Origin: Piezodorus guildinii
Lineage: Eukaryota; Arthropoda; Insecta; Hemiptera; Pentatomidae
Assembly: GCA_023052935.1 (NCBI GenBank)
Contig: CM041294.1
Span: 155,869,399-155,933,398 of the forward strand
Reading direction: 5' to 3'
Length of the DNA stretch: 64,000 nt
Under the pieces are notes generated by a model. It was given only the letters and a program-made list of their open reading frames with translations. It did no database searches and had not been told where the DNA came from. How positions within the stretch are numbered: the stretch's first letter is position 1; every line of letters begins with the position of its first letter. Below, piece by piece: positions 1-10,446 of this stretch. Position numbers and translations under genes: made by a program.

Positions 1-414
1 TGGGGTTCTACTAAACCATCAAACTCTTCCCGTATCCAATCCTTACAATCCTAAATCATTCTCAAAATCCTTAATGCTCCTTACTTTCTCACGAATAAAA
101 TCATCCACAATGACCTTAATGTTCCATATGTCGCTGATTTGGCTCGTACCAGGTATCACTCCTTCCATGAAAAATTCCACTCCCACTCTAATCCATTACT
201 TTCAATCCTGGCTGCCTCTTCAATTCCTGATAAACCTCCGAGGCGCCTGAAAAGAAAATGCCTCGAGACCTTCTTGTTTAGACTCACTACTAAAGAGTGC
301 TGCCAATGGGCAGTTTCTCTTCATGTTTATTTCATGTGTTTTATCATTTCAGCATCTTTACTTGTTGTATTTTATACAGTTGTAAATTTGAATAAAACTA
401 TATTAAAAAAAAAA
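1..414 (+). pseudogene. Jockey-type LINE (family A), 3' end of reverse transcriptase ORF plus 3' UTR
   Basis: This is the C-terminus of a Jockey-clade non-LTR retrotransposon ORF2, cut by the window edge. Read from base 1 it begins WGSTKPSNSSRIQSLQS and matches, with few changes, the better-preserved fragment at 53081-53545 on the other strand. It carries an in-frame stop near base 52. A one-base deletion in the conserved RRLKRRWPRDLL terminus puts the family stop (289-291) out of frame. The 3' UTR runs to an A-run after AATAAA near 391-414. Dead copy; the family call rests on the terminal motif and on agreement among copies. Confidence 0.8.
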
Positions 415-521
415 GTTTGTTATTTTCAGAATATTAAAGAAAGATCAATTTTAAGATTATGATTGTAAACAGTAGCAATTATATCACATAAAATATATTA
501 GGTTGTCCGTGTTAAGGTATG

Positions 522-618
522 ATTGTAAGGATGTCTCATCCGAAATCATTTATAAATATTTTGTCAATATGTAAAAATGTAAATAATGTTTATTTTATTT
601 TCTTCTCTTTCTTACTTT
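522..618. repeat. 97-bp direct repeat, first copy (second at 884-980)
   Basis: Bases 522-618 and 884-980 are nearly identical, starting ATTGTAAGGATGTCTCATCC, with an offset of 362 bp. The AT-rich DNA between them includes a small LINE remnant. The cause is unknown: a local segmental duplication or the ends of a larger element. Confidence 0.8.
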
Positions 619-624
619 AAAAAA

Positions 625-712
625 ATCCATTATTAAAGGAAATCGGTAACTATAATAAAGCATCTCTAAAACGCTACACTCATAAAAGAACTAAACATGT
701 GTTACTAACTTA
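625..712 (+). pseudogene. LINE C-terminal remnant (family C, ...LKRYTHKR...)
   Basis: About 25 codons read GDYNKASLKRYTHKRTKH. This matches the C-terminus GDYDENNLKRYTHKRSKQ of the LINE fragment at 21413-21796, same strand. Only the extreme end of the ORF survives, lying between the two 97-bp direct repeats. Confidence 0.6.
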
Positions 713-883
713 AGCTAGTTTATTTTAATTTCTGATTTTATATTACCAATTATGTTATCTGTTTTTATTAGTAGGTTTTTGTATAATTTTTCCTACAACC
801 ATATATTATCACAATTTAATTTTACCACTAATTATAGATTAGATAATTAGATTATAACTACCAAATGAACCAAACATTTGCTA

Positions 884-980
884 ATTGTAAGGATGTCTCA
901 TCCGAAATCATTTATAAATATTTTGTCAATATGCAAAAATGCAAATAAAGTTTATTTTATTTTCTTCTCTTTCTTACTTT
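884..980. repeat. 97-bp direct repeat, second copy
   Basis: Matches 522-618 with a few substitutions. Homology stops at the same pyrimidine-rich stretch in both copies. Confidence 0.8.
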
Positions 981-999
981 CTTCCGTTAAGGTAATTTA

Positions 1000-1215
1000 A
1001 AACTACTCCCCAATGACATCTCTCGGACGTCCTGGACATCGTTTGCGGACCCAAAGGGGTCAGCGGATCACCGGTTGGGGACAACTATTTTACGTCCCCT
1101 CCGAAGGACAACAAGGAACCAAGGATTTTTTAATTCCCTTAGAAATTCTATGACATCTACCGGGCTTGAATCCACTACCTTGGCTATTATGCTAGACAAT
1201 ACACTGTGATCCATC
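1000..1215 (-). mobile_element. tRNA-derived SINE
   Basis: On the minus strand a tRNA-like head starts near 1212, with TGTCTAGCATAATAGCC in the box A region and GTGGATTCAAGCC as box B. The body contains AAAAATCCTTGG and GGAGGGGAC, also found in order in the plus-strand SINE at 24335-24610. No intact tRNA fold is expected. Family assignment rests on the shared head and body. Confidence 0.6.
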
Positions 1216-1339
1216 AAATTTTATTTAATATAATGACCGTTTTTATAAATCAGGTTTTCTCTTAAAAAACAACTGTGTTCTATGAAAGCTTTAGATGTAG
1301 ACAAACTAGGAGAGGAAAATAGACAAAGGATATATTGCG

Positions 1340-1725
1340 GAGGTAGGACACACACGTGCGGGCAATCACACTCGCTATCGGCCGGGTTGGAACAAGCCTG
1401 ACCTTTCCTGTAATTAACTCTTGCGTGGCACACCTTCCTACCACATCCATCTTCTTCATGTTACAGTCCTATGCAAATCCCATGATTCGTCTTTATATCA
1501 ATGACGATAAAAAGGAATTAAAAGAAAATAAATGTCTGGAGAAAGGCCTTGCTGTCGCTACACTTGCGATCTCTGGTGTCAGTTATACTGCATATATTAA
1601 TTTTCTTTAAAAATCTACCTATTACGGTGGTAGGGGTGTTAGCTTTGAGTCCTACCCTGTTGATGATGGAGGCCATACTAGGAAATTCAGTCCCTAAAAA
1701 ATTAGGCCACAAAGTAAATATTTCA
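1340..1725 (+). other. Unassigned coding-like stretch
   Basis: An open frame from about 1347 to 1610 reads THVRAITLAIGRVGTSLTF and then hydrophobic residues. A second frame (about 1611-1725) is also open and hydrophobic (TVVGVLALSPTLLMM). A PTHVRA-like start followed by a glycine/arginine-rich membrane segment recalls the late transmembrane region of SV2/MFS transporters, but the match is short and I would not assign it. It could equally be chance in AT-rich DNA. Confidence 0.2.
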
Positions 1726-1945
1726 TGAGCTGTAGTAGGGATAAATAGATGTGCTCTAGTTTCTTGTGAATGAAAGGTTTTAAACCGCAGGTGATTGAGG
1801 ATACAAAGGGAATGCTAGGAGTTAATGATGTGGTATTGGAATGATTTGAGGAAGGATTGCCGACGGTTTTGGAGTAAAAGCCATTTAGAGTTTTGGAGAC
1901 GAGATACATGAGACCACCTCGATGTACTAGGTTTCGATGTACTCG
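1725..1945 (-). pseudogene. CR1-like LINE RT C-terminal remnant, inverted copy
   Basis: The minus strand matches the C-terminal coding part of the CR1-like elements at 5468-5830 and 8764-9120. Shared blocks encode the region around SRRSHV and the LLQFKPSIH-type block. Frames are broken. It lies head-on to the plus-strand remnant at 1950-2337, so the two form an imperfect inverted repeat of the same RT region. Confidence 0.65.
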
Positions 1946-1949
1946 ATGT

Positions 1950-2337
1950 ACTAAAGTAATCTGGTGTACGGTGGCCTCTCAAAGGTGCAAGAGAAACGAG
2001 CGAAGTCCATCGTGAACTGATTTTTAAGATTTGTCTTTGCCACCTCAAGGCGGTCTCATGTGTACCATCTTTATAGCGGGTCAATATGGCTTTTTCTCCA
2101 CACTTGTGGACAATATTTCCTTAGAACATCCCAATGCCGAACCATCAAATCCCAACACCCTCCTTATCTCCTGCAGTTTAAACCATCAATTCATTCACAT
2201 GAAACTTAATCTCGACTCTACGACCATAACATCCCTTTCCACAGAACCAAAAGCTATGGATAACAATCCTTTCCATCAGCTGAAATTATCTTCCTTCAAA
2301 CATCCTCTGTGCACCTTATCTTTCCACATTCAAACAC
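1950..2337 (+). pseudogene. CR1-like LINE RT C-terminal remnant
   Basis: Plus-strand homologue of the region from VYGGLS (about 1958) through SRRSHV (about 2045) and the block equivalent to IPSHRTKKY. It contains stops and frameshifts. It ends at 2337, where an H element starts. The open frame from 2031 is a by-product of this remnant and not a gene. Confidence 0.7.
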
Positions 2338-2805
2338 CTTTTTACTTTCACTTACCTATAATGAAATATATAGTAAGGGAAAGTATTGCGATCCTGACAA
2401 TTTTCGAATTCCAGTTTTCAATGGCAGTGTGTGTGGTAACTCCCGGGCGAAAACGAAAATTCCTATGAAACTTGAATTTCGTCTTTAAGACAACTACATG
2501 CCCGAGGTTTAACAAAATCTTTTTCATCAAAATCAGCTGTACGGAAGATGAACTTTATACCATGCATTTTAAACCTTTTTACGGTTTTCTCGAAAACGGC
2601 TATAACGATTTAAATTAAACTCTTTATATCGATGTAAAATTTGACGGGCTTTAAAATCTTGTTTAAGTTTCATTCCAATTGAAATTGTCTGACAGGGCTT
2701 GAATGCCGATATTTTAAATTTGTTGTATAAAATGTATTTACAAATTCTTAAATTGATATAAATAACGGAGGTAAGTGAAAGTCGTGTGTTGCGCGCACCC
2801 TTAAA
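2338..2805 (-). mobile_element. H element, internally deleted copy
   Basis: Copy of the dispersed H repeat (best copies 34836-35731 and 59998-60890). The 3' hairpin end lies at 2340-2385 (ACTTTCACTTAC ... GTAAGGGAAAGT) and the 5' terminus at about 2770-2803 (GGAGGTAAGTGAAAGTCGTG). About 350 bp of interior is missing. No coding capacity. The 5' tip is cut by the Jockey 3' UTR fragment that begins at 2806. Confidence 0.8.
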
Positions 2806-2935
2806 ATAGTTTGTGAAGTGCTACCACTGGGTAGTTCTTTCTCAAGACGTTTTTATGATTTTTCTTCATTCCGCATATTTACTCATTGTGTTGTTTTAAT
2901 ACAGTTTTAAATTACGATAAATCAAAAAACAAAAA
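2806..2935 (+). mobile_element. Jockey family A 3' UTR fragment
   Basis: It starts TTAAAATAGTTTGTGAAGTG and ends in an A-rich tail. It aligns with the 3' UTR following the Jockey ORF at 17149-17268. This is a very short 5'-truncated insertion joined directly to the H terminus. Confidence 0.65.
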
Positions 2936-3659
2936 GTTTTTCCACAGGTTTGTTTTGTAAATATTTAAATTTGAATTAATTTTTTTTTAGTGAATAATAT
3001 TTTAGATTTATGATTAGCAGTCAATTTTATTAAGTTATATTTTCAGTAAATTAGTCTATGCTTCTTGTTTTATTAAAAGTTCGAACATTAATGGTTGATT
3101 TAGGTTAAATCGTTTTTGTTTCATTTTTTCATTAATTTTATGTTATACAAATGCACATATTATACTATATCAAATTGGATGTTATTCTTAGGTCAATAAT
3201 AACTTTTTTTTTCTTACTTTTAAAGGCAAAGCTTATGGGAGAAAAATCACTATCATTTTTATTTTCTCTAGTCACTGCAAGTGGCTACAACACAGTGAGA
3301 GAGAAAATAATTAAGAACCGTTTTCTCGTTCCTGTTTTCTAAAGAATGTTTCTTTCATATTGTACAAATGAAACAAGATACTGTGTTAATCTGGATTATT
3401 AAAAAAAAACTAAAAAGAATTTAAAATCCAAACGCTTCCTTATTCACAAGCTTCAAATGGAATGGAATAACAAGAGAAGTAAGAGGCGTTGGCCGCCTGC
3501 CCTATTCAATACCTTTATCTAAATCCAAAGCTCTATGCTAGCTGGGTTTCCTCCTAGCGAAGACAAAAGGCTTGGAATTCTCACACTAGAATAAAGCTCT
3601 ATCGATGATTCAGCTTTGCAGACTTCTTAAAACTCCCTGCCTTCGATATTACATAAATA
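2936..3659. other. AT-rich DNA without recognised features
   Basis: No repeat shared with the rest of the window and no convincing ORF; a 63-codon frame at 3151-3342 has no recognisable content. The segment 3440-3660 is somewhat less AT-rich, but I see nothing assignable in it. Confidence 0.5.
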
Positions 3660-3925
3660 TTCAATCCATTTTTTTACATTCGCACAACTTACATATTTAG
3701 CTGTTACTTATCAATGCTGACAAGATAATTTGGTTATTTTTATAGAATCTACAAAATTAAAGGTGCTTTAGGGGAAGAAAATTTATAATATCGGCATTTA
3801 GGCCCTGTCTGACTATTTTAATCTGAATGAAATCAACATGACGTTAAAGGCTATTCGATTTAACATCGAAATAGAAGAGAAAATCGAAAAAAGGTGCAGA
3901 ATGCATGGTATAAAGTGGCTCTTCA
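3660..3925 (+). mobile_element. H element, partial (interior only)
   Basis: Matches the central third of H, from the segment containing TTATCAATGCTGACAAGATA to the one encoding the GGTATAAAGTGGCTCTTC motif. Both termini are absent. The duplication junction at 3826 falls inside it, so its right half recurs at 7122-7222. Confidence 0.75.
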
Positions 3926-3981
3926 AAAATACGAGCACCTAATTGAAGCGAAAAAAAATTCAAGAAGATTAATTGATTTAA

Positions 3982-4752
3982 AATAAATTGTTTATATTTA
4001 AGGTAATTTCAATAATAATTTACATTTTGGAATTTGGGACAGTTTTTGGAATTCTATCCCTCTTTGGACCAGTCATGCACGAACCGCTTCCTCCTTTAAA
4101 TCGAGAAATAAATAACAACCTCACATTGAAGATGTTGGAAAATACCAATTTAACTTTTTGTTATATTTTTCTTTCTTTACCTTGGCTTAATAGCTAGATT
4201 TTTCAATATATACTGTTATGTATTGAGAATACTGAGGGGTGGAAATTCATTTTTAAATAACTATTGCATTAAGTAAATAAATATTGATTAGCCTATGTCG
4301 GCAAAAGTACAAAGGGCGTGTACTTGCCCCCCTTGGATTCTCCAATAGGCTCCCCGGTTTTTCCTTCGGACCCCTAGGAGTTTCCTCCAACGGCAGCCGA
4401 AAAAAATATTAAGGGTGGTCAAAAGATAAGATCACAAAGGCTATACCGCCAACCGGGACACATCCCATATCAGCCCACCCGAGAGAGAAGATCCGAAGAG
4501 TTAGTCTAATTCCAGCAAGAGGAGAGTCGAGTTCCATCCTCAGGAAGAAGATAGGTCCGTCTGAGGGTCAGAGAGAGCAGCTGGAGGATAGAATGGGCAT
4601 CTAAGATGATCCCACCTTCGCCAGCCGACAAAGTGTTGTAAAGGTATTTTCTTTAATTGTAATATTGTGTGGCAAGATTAACGGTAATGTCCCTTAGTAT
4701 TCTCACGCATTGTGTAAATAAATTGTATATATTTAAGTTAATTTAAATAATA
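3982..4752. repeat. Segment of repeat X: GC-richer insert between ~36-bp direct repeats
   Basis: ATAAATTGTTTATATTTAAG (from about 3984) and its variant near 4717 flank about 700 bp. The right half of that (4290-4640) is noticeably GC-richer than its surroundings. The related locus at 14105-14170 has a single copy of the motif without the insert. The left part carries a meaningless 69-codon frame. The same segment recurs in unit B (7281-8050). It may be a non-autonomous element or a duplicated flank; I cannot classify it. Confidence 0.45.
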
Positions 4753-4855
4753 ATGTCAGTTATTGAAACCTGTCTAATTTAATATTACCCTGCATGCCAA
4801 CTGCTGGGATCGGTAAACACGATACCTTGGAAAAGAACTCCAATGGTTGCATTAA

Positions 4856-7105
4856 ATAGAATAGAATAGAATAGAATAGAAAATAAATTTTATTCTGGGA
4901 CAGTGTCCCTTGAGAATAATAAATTTGCACAGTTTAAAATATACATGTCTGGCCAACAGACAAATAAACATAATTAACTAATATTTAAAATTATAGATAA
5001 ATATATGCATAATACAAAATAAAATAAACAAATAAAATTAAAATTAAAACAATTAAAATAAAAACAATCCTCAGAAAATAATTGTGTTAACAAAATGAAA
5101 AATAAATGAGTTTAAATATAAAACAAAAAGAAGAAAAAAATAAATGAATATTTACAATATTCTGATATTTAGTCTTTTAAGAATAACATAAGCTTTACAG
5201 TAGTAAAGGATCTTTATTCGGCTAAGAATTTGTAAAAGATAAACTAATTAAAACATAAATGAAAATAATATACTACAAAAACAAGAAACAAAGTCTTCTA
5301 ATTACAATATAAAAATACTATGACGATTGAAACAAAAGAAAATTTCAAGAATAAAAAAAACAAAAAAAAAAAAAAAAAAAAAACAACTGAAAAATCATAA
5401 ATAAATACTTCTAGAAATAAAAATAATAAGAAAATTGAATACAATTTTATTAAAAATGATTACATTGTCAGGTAGCGTCATTTTGGGATGCTAAAAGGTA
5501 ATGAAAGAGATGGTATTTGAATTTAGAGAGGGAGGAAGTATGACGGATATTTGATGGGAGGGAATTCCAGAAACTGGTCGAACGGGCCAGAAAGGAACAT
5601 TCATATTTTTTTGTTCTGTGGGAAGGGATATAAAGGTTGGACATACGGGACCTCGTTTCTAGTGGGTGAATTGAGGGTTTAAACTGCAGGAGATTATAGA
5701 TATAGGAAGGATGTTGGGAGTTGATAGTTTGGTATAGGAAAGATCCAAGGAAGTATAGTCTACGGGTGTGGGGAAAAAGCCAATTTGATTCGGTATAAAG
5801 ATGGGATACATGAGACCGCCTCGACGTGCCATAAACGAATCTTAAAGAACAATTCATAATCTGCTTCAATCTCTTCTCCAGCATCATCGAGAGGCCACCA
5901 TATACCGCACATCCATAATCGAATTGAGGAAAAATTAAAGAGGATACGAGGAGCTTACGAGTGGATTGTGGGAGAACATGACGGGAGCGATGGAATAGCT
6001 TTAGTGTGCTTATTGACTTTCGGGAAATTTGGGCCACTTGAGGTTTCCAAGATAAGGTTTGGTCAATATGGATGCCTAAATTTTTTACAGAGGAGCTGAA
6101 AGTGATGGGGTGGTTGTTTAGTAGTAGTGTAGGAAGAGATGGAATAGATGTGAGGTGGGAATCGGATCCAATAATGATTGCCTGGGTTTTCGCAGCGTTT
6201 AAACTTAGTTTGTTCTGATTTGCCCAATTACAAATCCTGTTTAGGTCTTCTTGAATATTAGTAAACGCTGCTAATAACTCAGTGGGAGGAAATGTCAGGT
6301 AGATTTGAAAGTCATCGGCATATAGGTGGTAGGAGCAGTGGTGTACTGAATTGGGAAGATCGTTTATAAAGGCATTGAAAAGGATAGGAGAAACACTTGA
6401 ACCCTGGGCCACCCCAGAGGGAAGGGTAAGAAAAGAAGATAGAGGCTGGTTGGGAATGTGAACTGCTTGGGTACGGTCTGATAGAAAAGACTGGAACCAG
6501 AGAATAGAGCTGTAGGAAAAGGAAAGAGATTTCAGCTTGGAGTAAAGGATAGAATGGTTCAGGGAATCAAACGCTTTGGAAAAGTCGAGGAGTATTAGTA
6601 CTGTTAGCTGTTTGTTGTCTATTGCAGTGTATATGTCATTGGTAATTTTGGTAAGAGCTGATTGGGTGGAGAAACCAGATCGGAAACCGGATTGAAGAGG
6701 ATTGATTGATTTGGAATCTTCAAGGAATTTTGACATTTGAGATTGCACTAATTTTTCTAAAGGTTTAGAAAGATTAGATAAGATGGAGATCGGGCGGAAG
6801 TCTTTAGGAGTTGTAGGATTGGAATTTTTGTTAATGGGATGGACTATGGCTTTTTTCCAAGAGGTAGGGAATACTGAATTTTGGAGGGAAAAATTATAGA
6901 TGAATAGAAGTACTGGTAAAATTTCTGGGAGACATAGTTTCAGTAATTTAACAGGGATTCCGTCAAAGCCTATGGAGTTTGTGCGGGATTTCATTACTGA
7001 GTCTATTATGTCTGTCATTGGAATGCGAAAGGAGGTTGGTATTAAGGTCACCGGAAATAATTATGTTAGTGTAAAGAGGAACATATTTGTAAAGGATTGA
7101 TTCAA
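4856..7105 (-). mobile_element. CR1-like non-LTR element, 5'-truncated duplicate copy
   Basis: 3' half of the CR1-like element within duplication unit A. On the minus strand the end is a TTCTA microsatellite (4856-4880) preceded by a hairpin (4886-4920: TTATTCT, GGGACA, TGTCCC, AGAATAA). The 3' UTR contains a long A-run at 5347-5383. The element ends at about 7105 inside endonuclease sequence, at the duplication breakpoint, so the truncation is due to the duplication and not to reverse transcription. Confidence 0.85.
5468..7051 (-). pseudogene. CR1-like reverse transcriptase, truncated duplicate
   Basis: Encodes the RT domain and C-terminal region of ORF2, which would copy element RNA at nicked chromosomal DNA. 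Visible motifs are GFDGIPVKLLK, FRPISIL, LLDFSKAFDSL (first catalytic Asp), GVAQGSSVSP, and YADD with the two further catalytic Asp. From TDIIDSVMKS onward it is the same protein as in the copy at 8764-10446. Its first ~11 residues are out-of-frame endonuclease sequence created by the ~540-bp deletion. No endonuclease domain, so not autonomous, although the RT frame itself is open. Confidence 0.85.
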
Positions 7106-7108
7106 CAT

Positions 7109-8152
7109 CTGAATGAAATCTGAATGAAATCAACATGACGTTAAAGGCTATTCGATTTAACATCGAAATAGAAGAGAAAATCGAAAAAAGGTGCAGAATG
7201 CATGGTATAAAGTGGCTCTTCAAAAATACGAGCACCTAATTGAAGCGAAAAAAAATTCAAGAAGATTAATTGATTTAAAATAAATTGTTTATATTTAAGG
7301 TAATTTCAATAATAATTTACATTTTGGAATTTGGGACAGTTTTTGGAATTCTATCCCTCTTTGGACCAGTCATGCACGAACCGCTTCCTCCTTTAAATCG
7401 AGAAATAAATAACAACCTCACATTGAAGATGTTGGAAAATACCAATTTAACTTTTTGTTATATTTTTCTTTCTTTACCTTGGCTTAATAGCTAGATTTTT
7501 CAATATATACTGTTATGTATTGAGAATACTGAGGGGTGGAAATTCATTTTTAAATAACTATTGCATTAAGTAAATAAATATTGATTAGCCTATGTCGGCA
7601 AAAGTACAAAGGGCGTGTACTTGCCCCCCTTGGATTCTCCAATAGGCTCCCCGGTTTTTCCTTCGGACCCCTAGGAGTTTCCTCCAACGGCAGCCGAAAA
7701 AAATATTAAGGGTGGTCAAAAGATAAGATCACAAAGGCTATACCGTCAACCGGGACACATCCCATATCAGCCCACCCGAGAGAAGATCCGAAGAGTTAGT
7801 CTAATTCCAGCAAGAGGAGAGTCGAGTTCCATCCTCAGGAAGAAGATAGGTCCGTCTGAGGGTCAGAGAGAGCAGCTGGAGGATAGAATGGGCATCTAAG
7901 ATGATCCCACCTTCGCCAGCCGACAAAGTGTTGTAAAGGTATTTTCTTTAATTGTAATATTGTGTGGCAAGATTAACGGTAATGTCCCTTAGTATTCTCA
8001 CGCATTGTGTAAATAAATTGTATATATTTAAGTTAATTTAAATAATAATGTCAGTTATTGAAACCTGTCTAATTTAATATTACCCTGCATGCCAACTGCT
8101 GGGATCGGTAAACACGATACCTTGGGAAAAGAACTCCAATGGTTGCATTAAA
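7109..8152. repeat. Duplication unit B, flank part (H interior and repeat X)
   Basis: Repeats 3826-4855 at near identity: H interior (7122-7222), repeat X (7281 onward), GC-richer segment (about 7590-7935), and the 35-bp flank ending in GGTTGCATTAAA where the CR1-like element begins. Because both units share the same flank-element junction, duplication followed insertion of the element. Confidence 0.85.
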
Positions 8153-8763
8153 TAGAATAGAATAGAATAGAATAGAAAATAAATTTTATTCTGGGACAGT
8201 GTCCCTTGAGAATAATAAATTTGCACAGTTTAAAATATACATGTCTGGCCAACAGACAAATAAACATAATTAACTAATATTTAAAATTATAGATAAATAT
8301 ATGCATAATACAAAATAAAATAAACAAATAAAATTAAAATTAAAACAATTAAAATAAAAACAATCCTCAGAAAATAATTGTGTTGAACAAAATGAAAAAT
8401 AAATGAGTTTAAATATAAAACAAAAAGAAGAAAAAAATAAATGAATATTTACAATATTCTGATATTTAGTCTTTTAAGAATAACATAAGCTTTACAGTAG
8501 TAAAGGATCTTTATTCGGCTAAGAATTAGTAAAAGATAAACTAATTAAAACATAAATGAAAATAATATACTACAAAAACAAGAAACAAAGTCTTCTAATT
8601 ACAATATAAAAATACTATGACGATTGAAACAAAAGAAAATTTCAAGAATAAAAAAAACAAAAAAAAAAAAAAAAAAAAACAACTGAAAAATCATAAATAA
8701 ATACTTCTAGAAATAAAAATAATAAGAAAATTGAATACAATTTTATTAAAAATGATTACATTG

Positions 8764-10446
8764 TCAGGTAGCGTCATTTTGGGATGCTAAAAGGTAATGA
8801 AAGAGATGGTATTTGAATTTAGAGAGGGAGGAAGTATGACGGATATTTGATGGGAGGGAATTCCAGAAACTGGTCGAACGGGCCAGAAAGGAACATTCAT
8901 ATTTTTTTGTTCTGTGGGAAGGGATATAAAGGTTGGACATACGGGACCTCGTTTCTAGTGGGTGAATTGAGGGTTTAAACTGCAGGAGATTATAGATATA
9001 GGAAGGATGTTGGGAGTTGATAGTTTGGTATAGGAAAGATCCAAGGAAGTATAGTCTACGGGTGTGGGGAAAAAGCCAATTTGATTCGGTATAAAGATGG
9101 GATACATGAGACCGCCTCGACGTGCCATAAACGAATCTTAAAGAACAATTCATAATCTGCTTCAATCTCTTCTCCAGCATCATCGAGAGGCCACCATATA
9201 CCGCACATCCATAATCGAATTGAGGAAAAATTAAAGAGGATACGAGGAGCTTACGAGTGGATTGTGGGAGAACATGACGGGAGCGATGGAATAGCTTTAG
9301 TGTGCTTATTGACTTTCGGGAAATTTGGGCCACTTGAGGTTTCCAAGATAAGGTTTGGTCAATATGGATGCCTAAATTTTTTACAGAGGAGCTGAAAGTG
9401 ATGGGGTGGTTGTTTAGTAGTAGTGTAGGAAGAGATGGAATAGATGTGAGGTGGGAATCGGATCCAATAATGATTGCCTGGGTTTTCGCAGCGTTTAAAC
9501 TTAGTTTGTTCTGATTTGCCCAATTACAAATCCTGTTTAGGTCTTCTTGAATATTAGTAAACGCTGCTAATAACTCAGTGGGAGGAAATGTCAGGTAGAT
9601 TTGAAAGTCATCGGCATATAGGTGGTAGGAGCAGTGGTGTACTGAATTGGGAAGATCGTTTATAAAGGCATTGAAAAGGATAGGAGAAACACTTGAACCC
9701 TGGGCCACCCCAGAGGGAAGGGTAAGAAAAGAAGATAGAGGCTGGTTGGGAATGTGAACTGCTTGGGTACGGTCTGATAGAAAAGACTGGAACCAGAGAA
9801 TAGAGCTGTAGGAAAAGGAAAGAGATTTCAGCTTGGAGTAAAGGATAGAATGGTTCAGGGAATCAAACGCTTTGGAAAAGTCGAGGAGTATTAGTACTGT
9901 TAGCTGTTTGTTGTCTATTGCAGTGTATATGTCATTGGTAATTTTGGTAAGAGCTGATTGGGTGGAGAAACCAGATCGGAAACCGGATTGAAGAGGATTG
10001 ATTGATTTGGAATCTTCAAGGAATTTTGACATTTGAGATTGCACTAATTTTTCTAAAGGTTTAGAAAGATTAGATAAGATGGAGATCGGGCGGAAGTCTT
10101 TAGGAGTTGTAGGATTGGAATTTTTGTTAATGGGATGGACTATGGCTTTTTTCCAAGAGGTAGGGAATACTGAATTTTGGAGGGAAAAATTATAGATGAA
10201 TAGAAGTACTGGTAAAATTTCTGGGAGACATAGTTTCAGTAATTTAACAGGGATTCCGTCAAAGCCTATGGAGTTTGTGCGGGATTTCATTACTGAGTCT
10301 ATTATGTCAGTTGGTGAGATGTCAGAGAAATAGAAGTTTTCGGAGTTAAAGGATGGAACTAGGATATGCTGGGAATATGGTGAAGAATTGCTCGAGGACG
10401 AAGATATAAAGTAGGAGTTTAATTCTTCAGGTGATACTGGAATCAC
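8764..10446 (-). CDS. CR1-like reverse transcriptase (part of ORF2)
   Basis: 560 residues open to the natural stop. The RT palm motifs are all present: GFDGIPVK (about 61-68), FRPISIL, LLDFSKAFDSL with catalytic Asp near 189, GVAQGSSVSP (about 247-256), and YADD (277-280). The C-terminal region ends with FWNSLP and a FKYHLFHYLL block, as in CR1/Jockey-group ORF2. The listed start is a GTG and not a real initiation site. The frame is the 3' part of ORF2, split from the endonuclease by an internal deletion; see 10443-11312. Catalytically plausible RT but no fused endonuclease. Confidence 0.85.
   Translation of the reverse strand: MIPVSPEELNSYFISSSSSNSSPYSQHILVPSFNSENFYFSDISPTDIIDSVMKSRTNSIGFDGIPVKLLKLCLPEILPVLLFIYNFSLQNSVFPTSWKKAIVHPINKNSNPTTPKDFRPISILSNLSKPLEKLVQSQMSKFLEDSKSINPLQSGFRSGFSTQSALTKITNDIYTAIDNKQLTVLILLDFSKAFDSLNHSILYSKLKSLSFSYSSILWFQSFLSDRTQAVHIPNQPLSSFLTLPSGVAQGSSVSPILFNAFINDLPNSVHHCSYHLYADDFQIYLTFPPTELLAAFTNIQEDLNRICNWANQNKLSLNAAKTQAIIIGSDSHLTSIPSLPTLLLNNHPITFSSSVKNLGIHIDQTLSWKPQVAQISRKSISTLKLFHRSRHVLPQSTRKLLVSSLIFPQFDYGCAVYGGLSMMLEKRLKQIMNCSLRFVYGTSRRSHVSHLYTESNWLFPHTRRLYFLGSFLYQTINSQHPSYIYNLLQFKPSIHPLETRSRMSNLYIPSHRTKKYECSFLARSTSFWNSLPSNIRHTSSLSKFKYHLFHYLLASQNDAT

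Larger units (their letters stand above)
3826..7108. repeat. Tandem segmental duplication, unit A (~3.3 kb)
   Basis: Bases 3826-7010 recur from about 7122 with an offset of 3296-3297 bp. I see only about six differences outside the A-run: a C/T near 4449, a 2-bp indel near 4485, 1-bp indels near 4834 and 5090, an A/T near 5229. Unit A has an internal deletion of about 540 bp relative to unit B at 7010 (unit B 10312-10849). It ends in endonuclease sequence at about 7105. The junction at 7105-7130 repeats CTGAATGAAAT. The duplication is recent, or an assembly artefact. Confidence 0.85.

Noticed and set aside
3988..4197. 69-residue hydrophobic ORF present twice (also 7285-7494), looking like a conserved small membrane protein
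   Set aside because: The two are identical only because they lie in the recent tandem duplication. The frame is AT-driven and has no homologue at the other repeat X locus.
3982..4752. Solo LTR flanked by target duplications
   Set aside because: The flanking direct repeats are ~36 bp, far longer than the 4-6 bp made by LTR integrases, and TG...CA ends are not evident.
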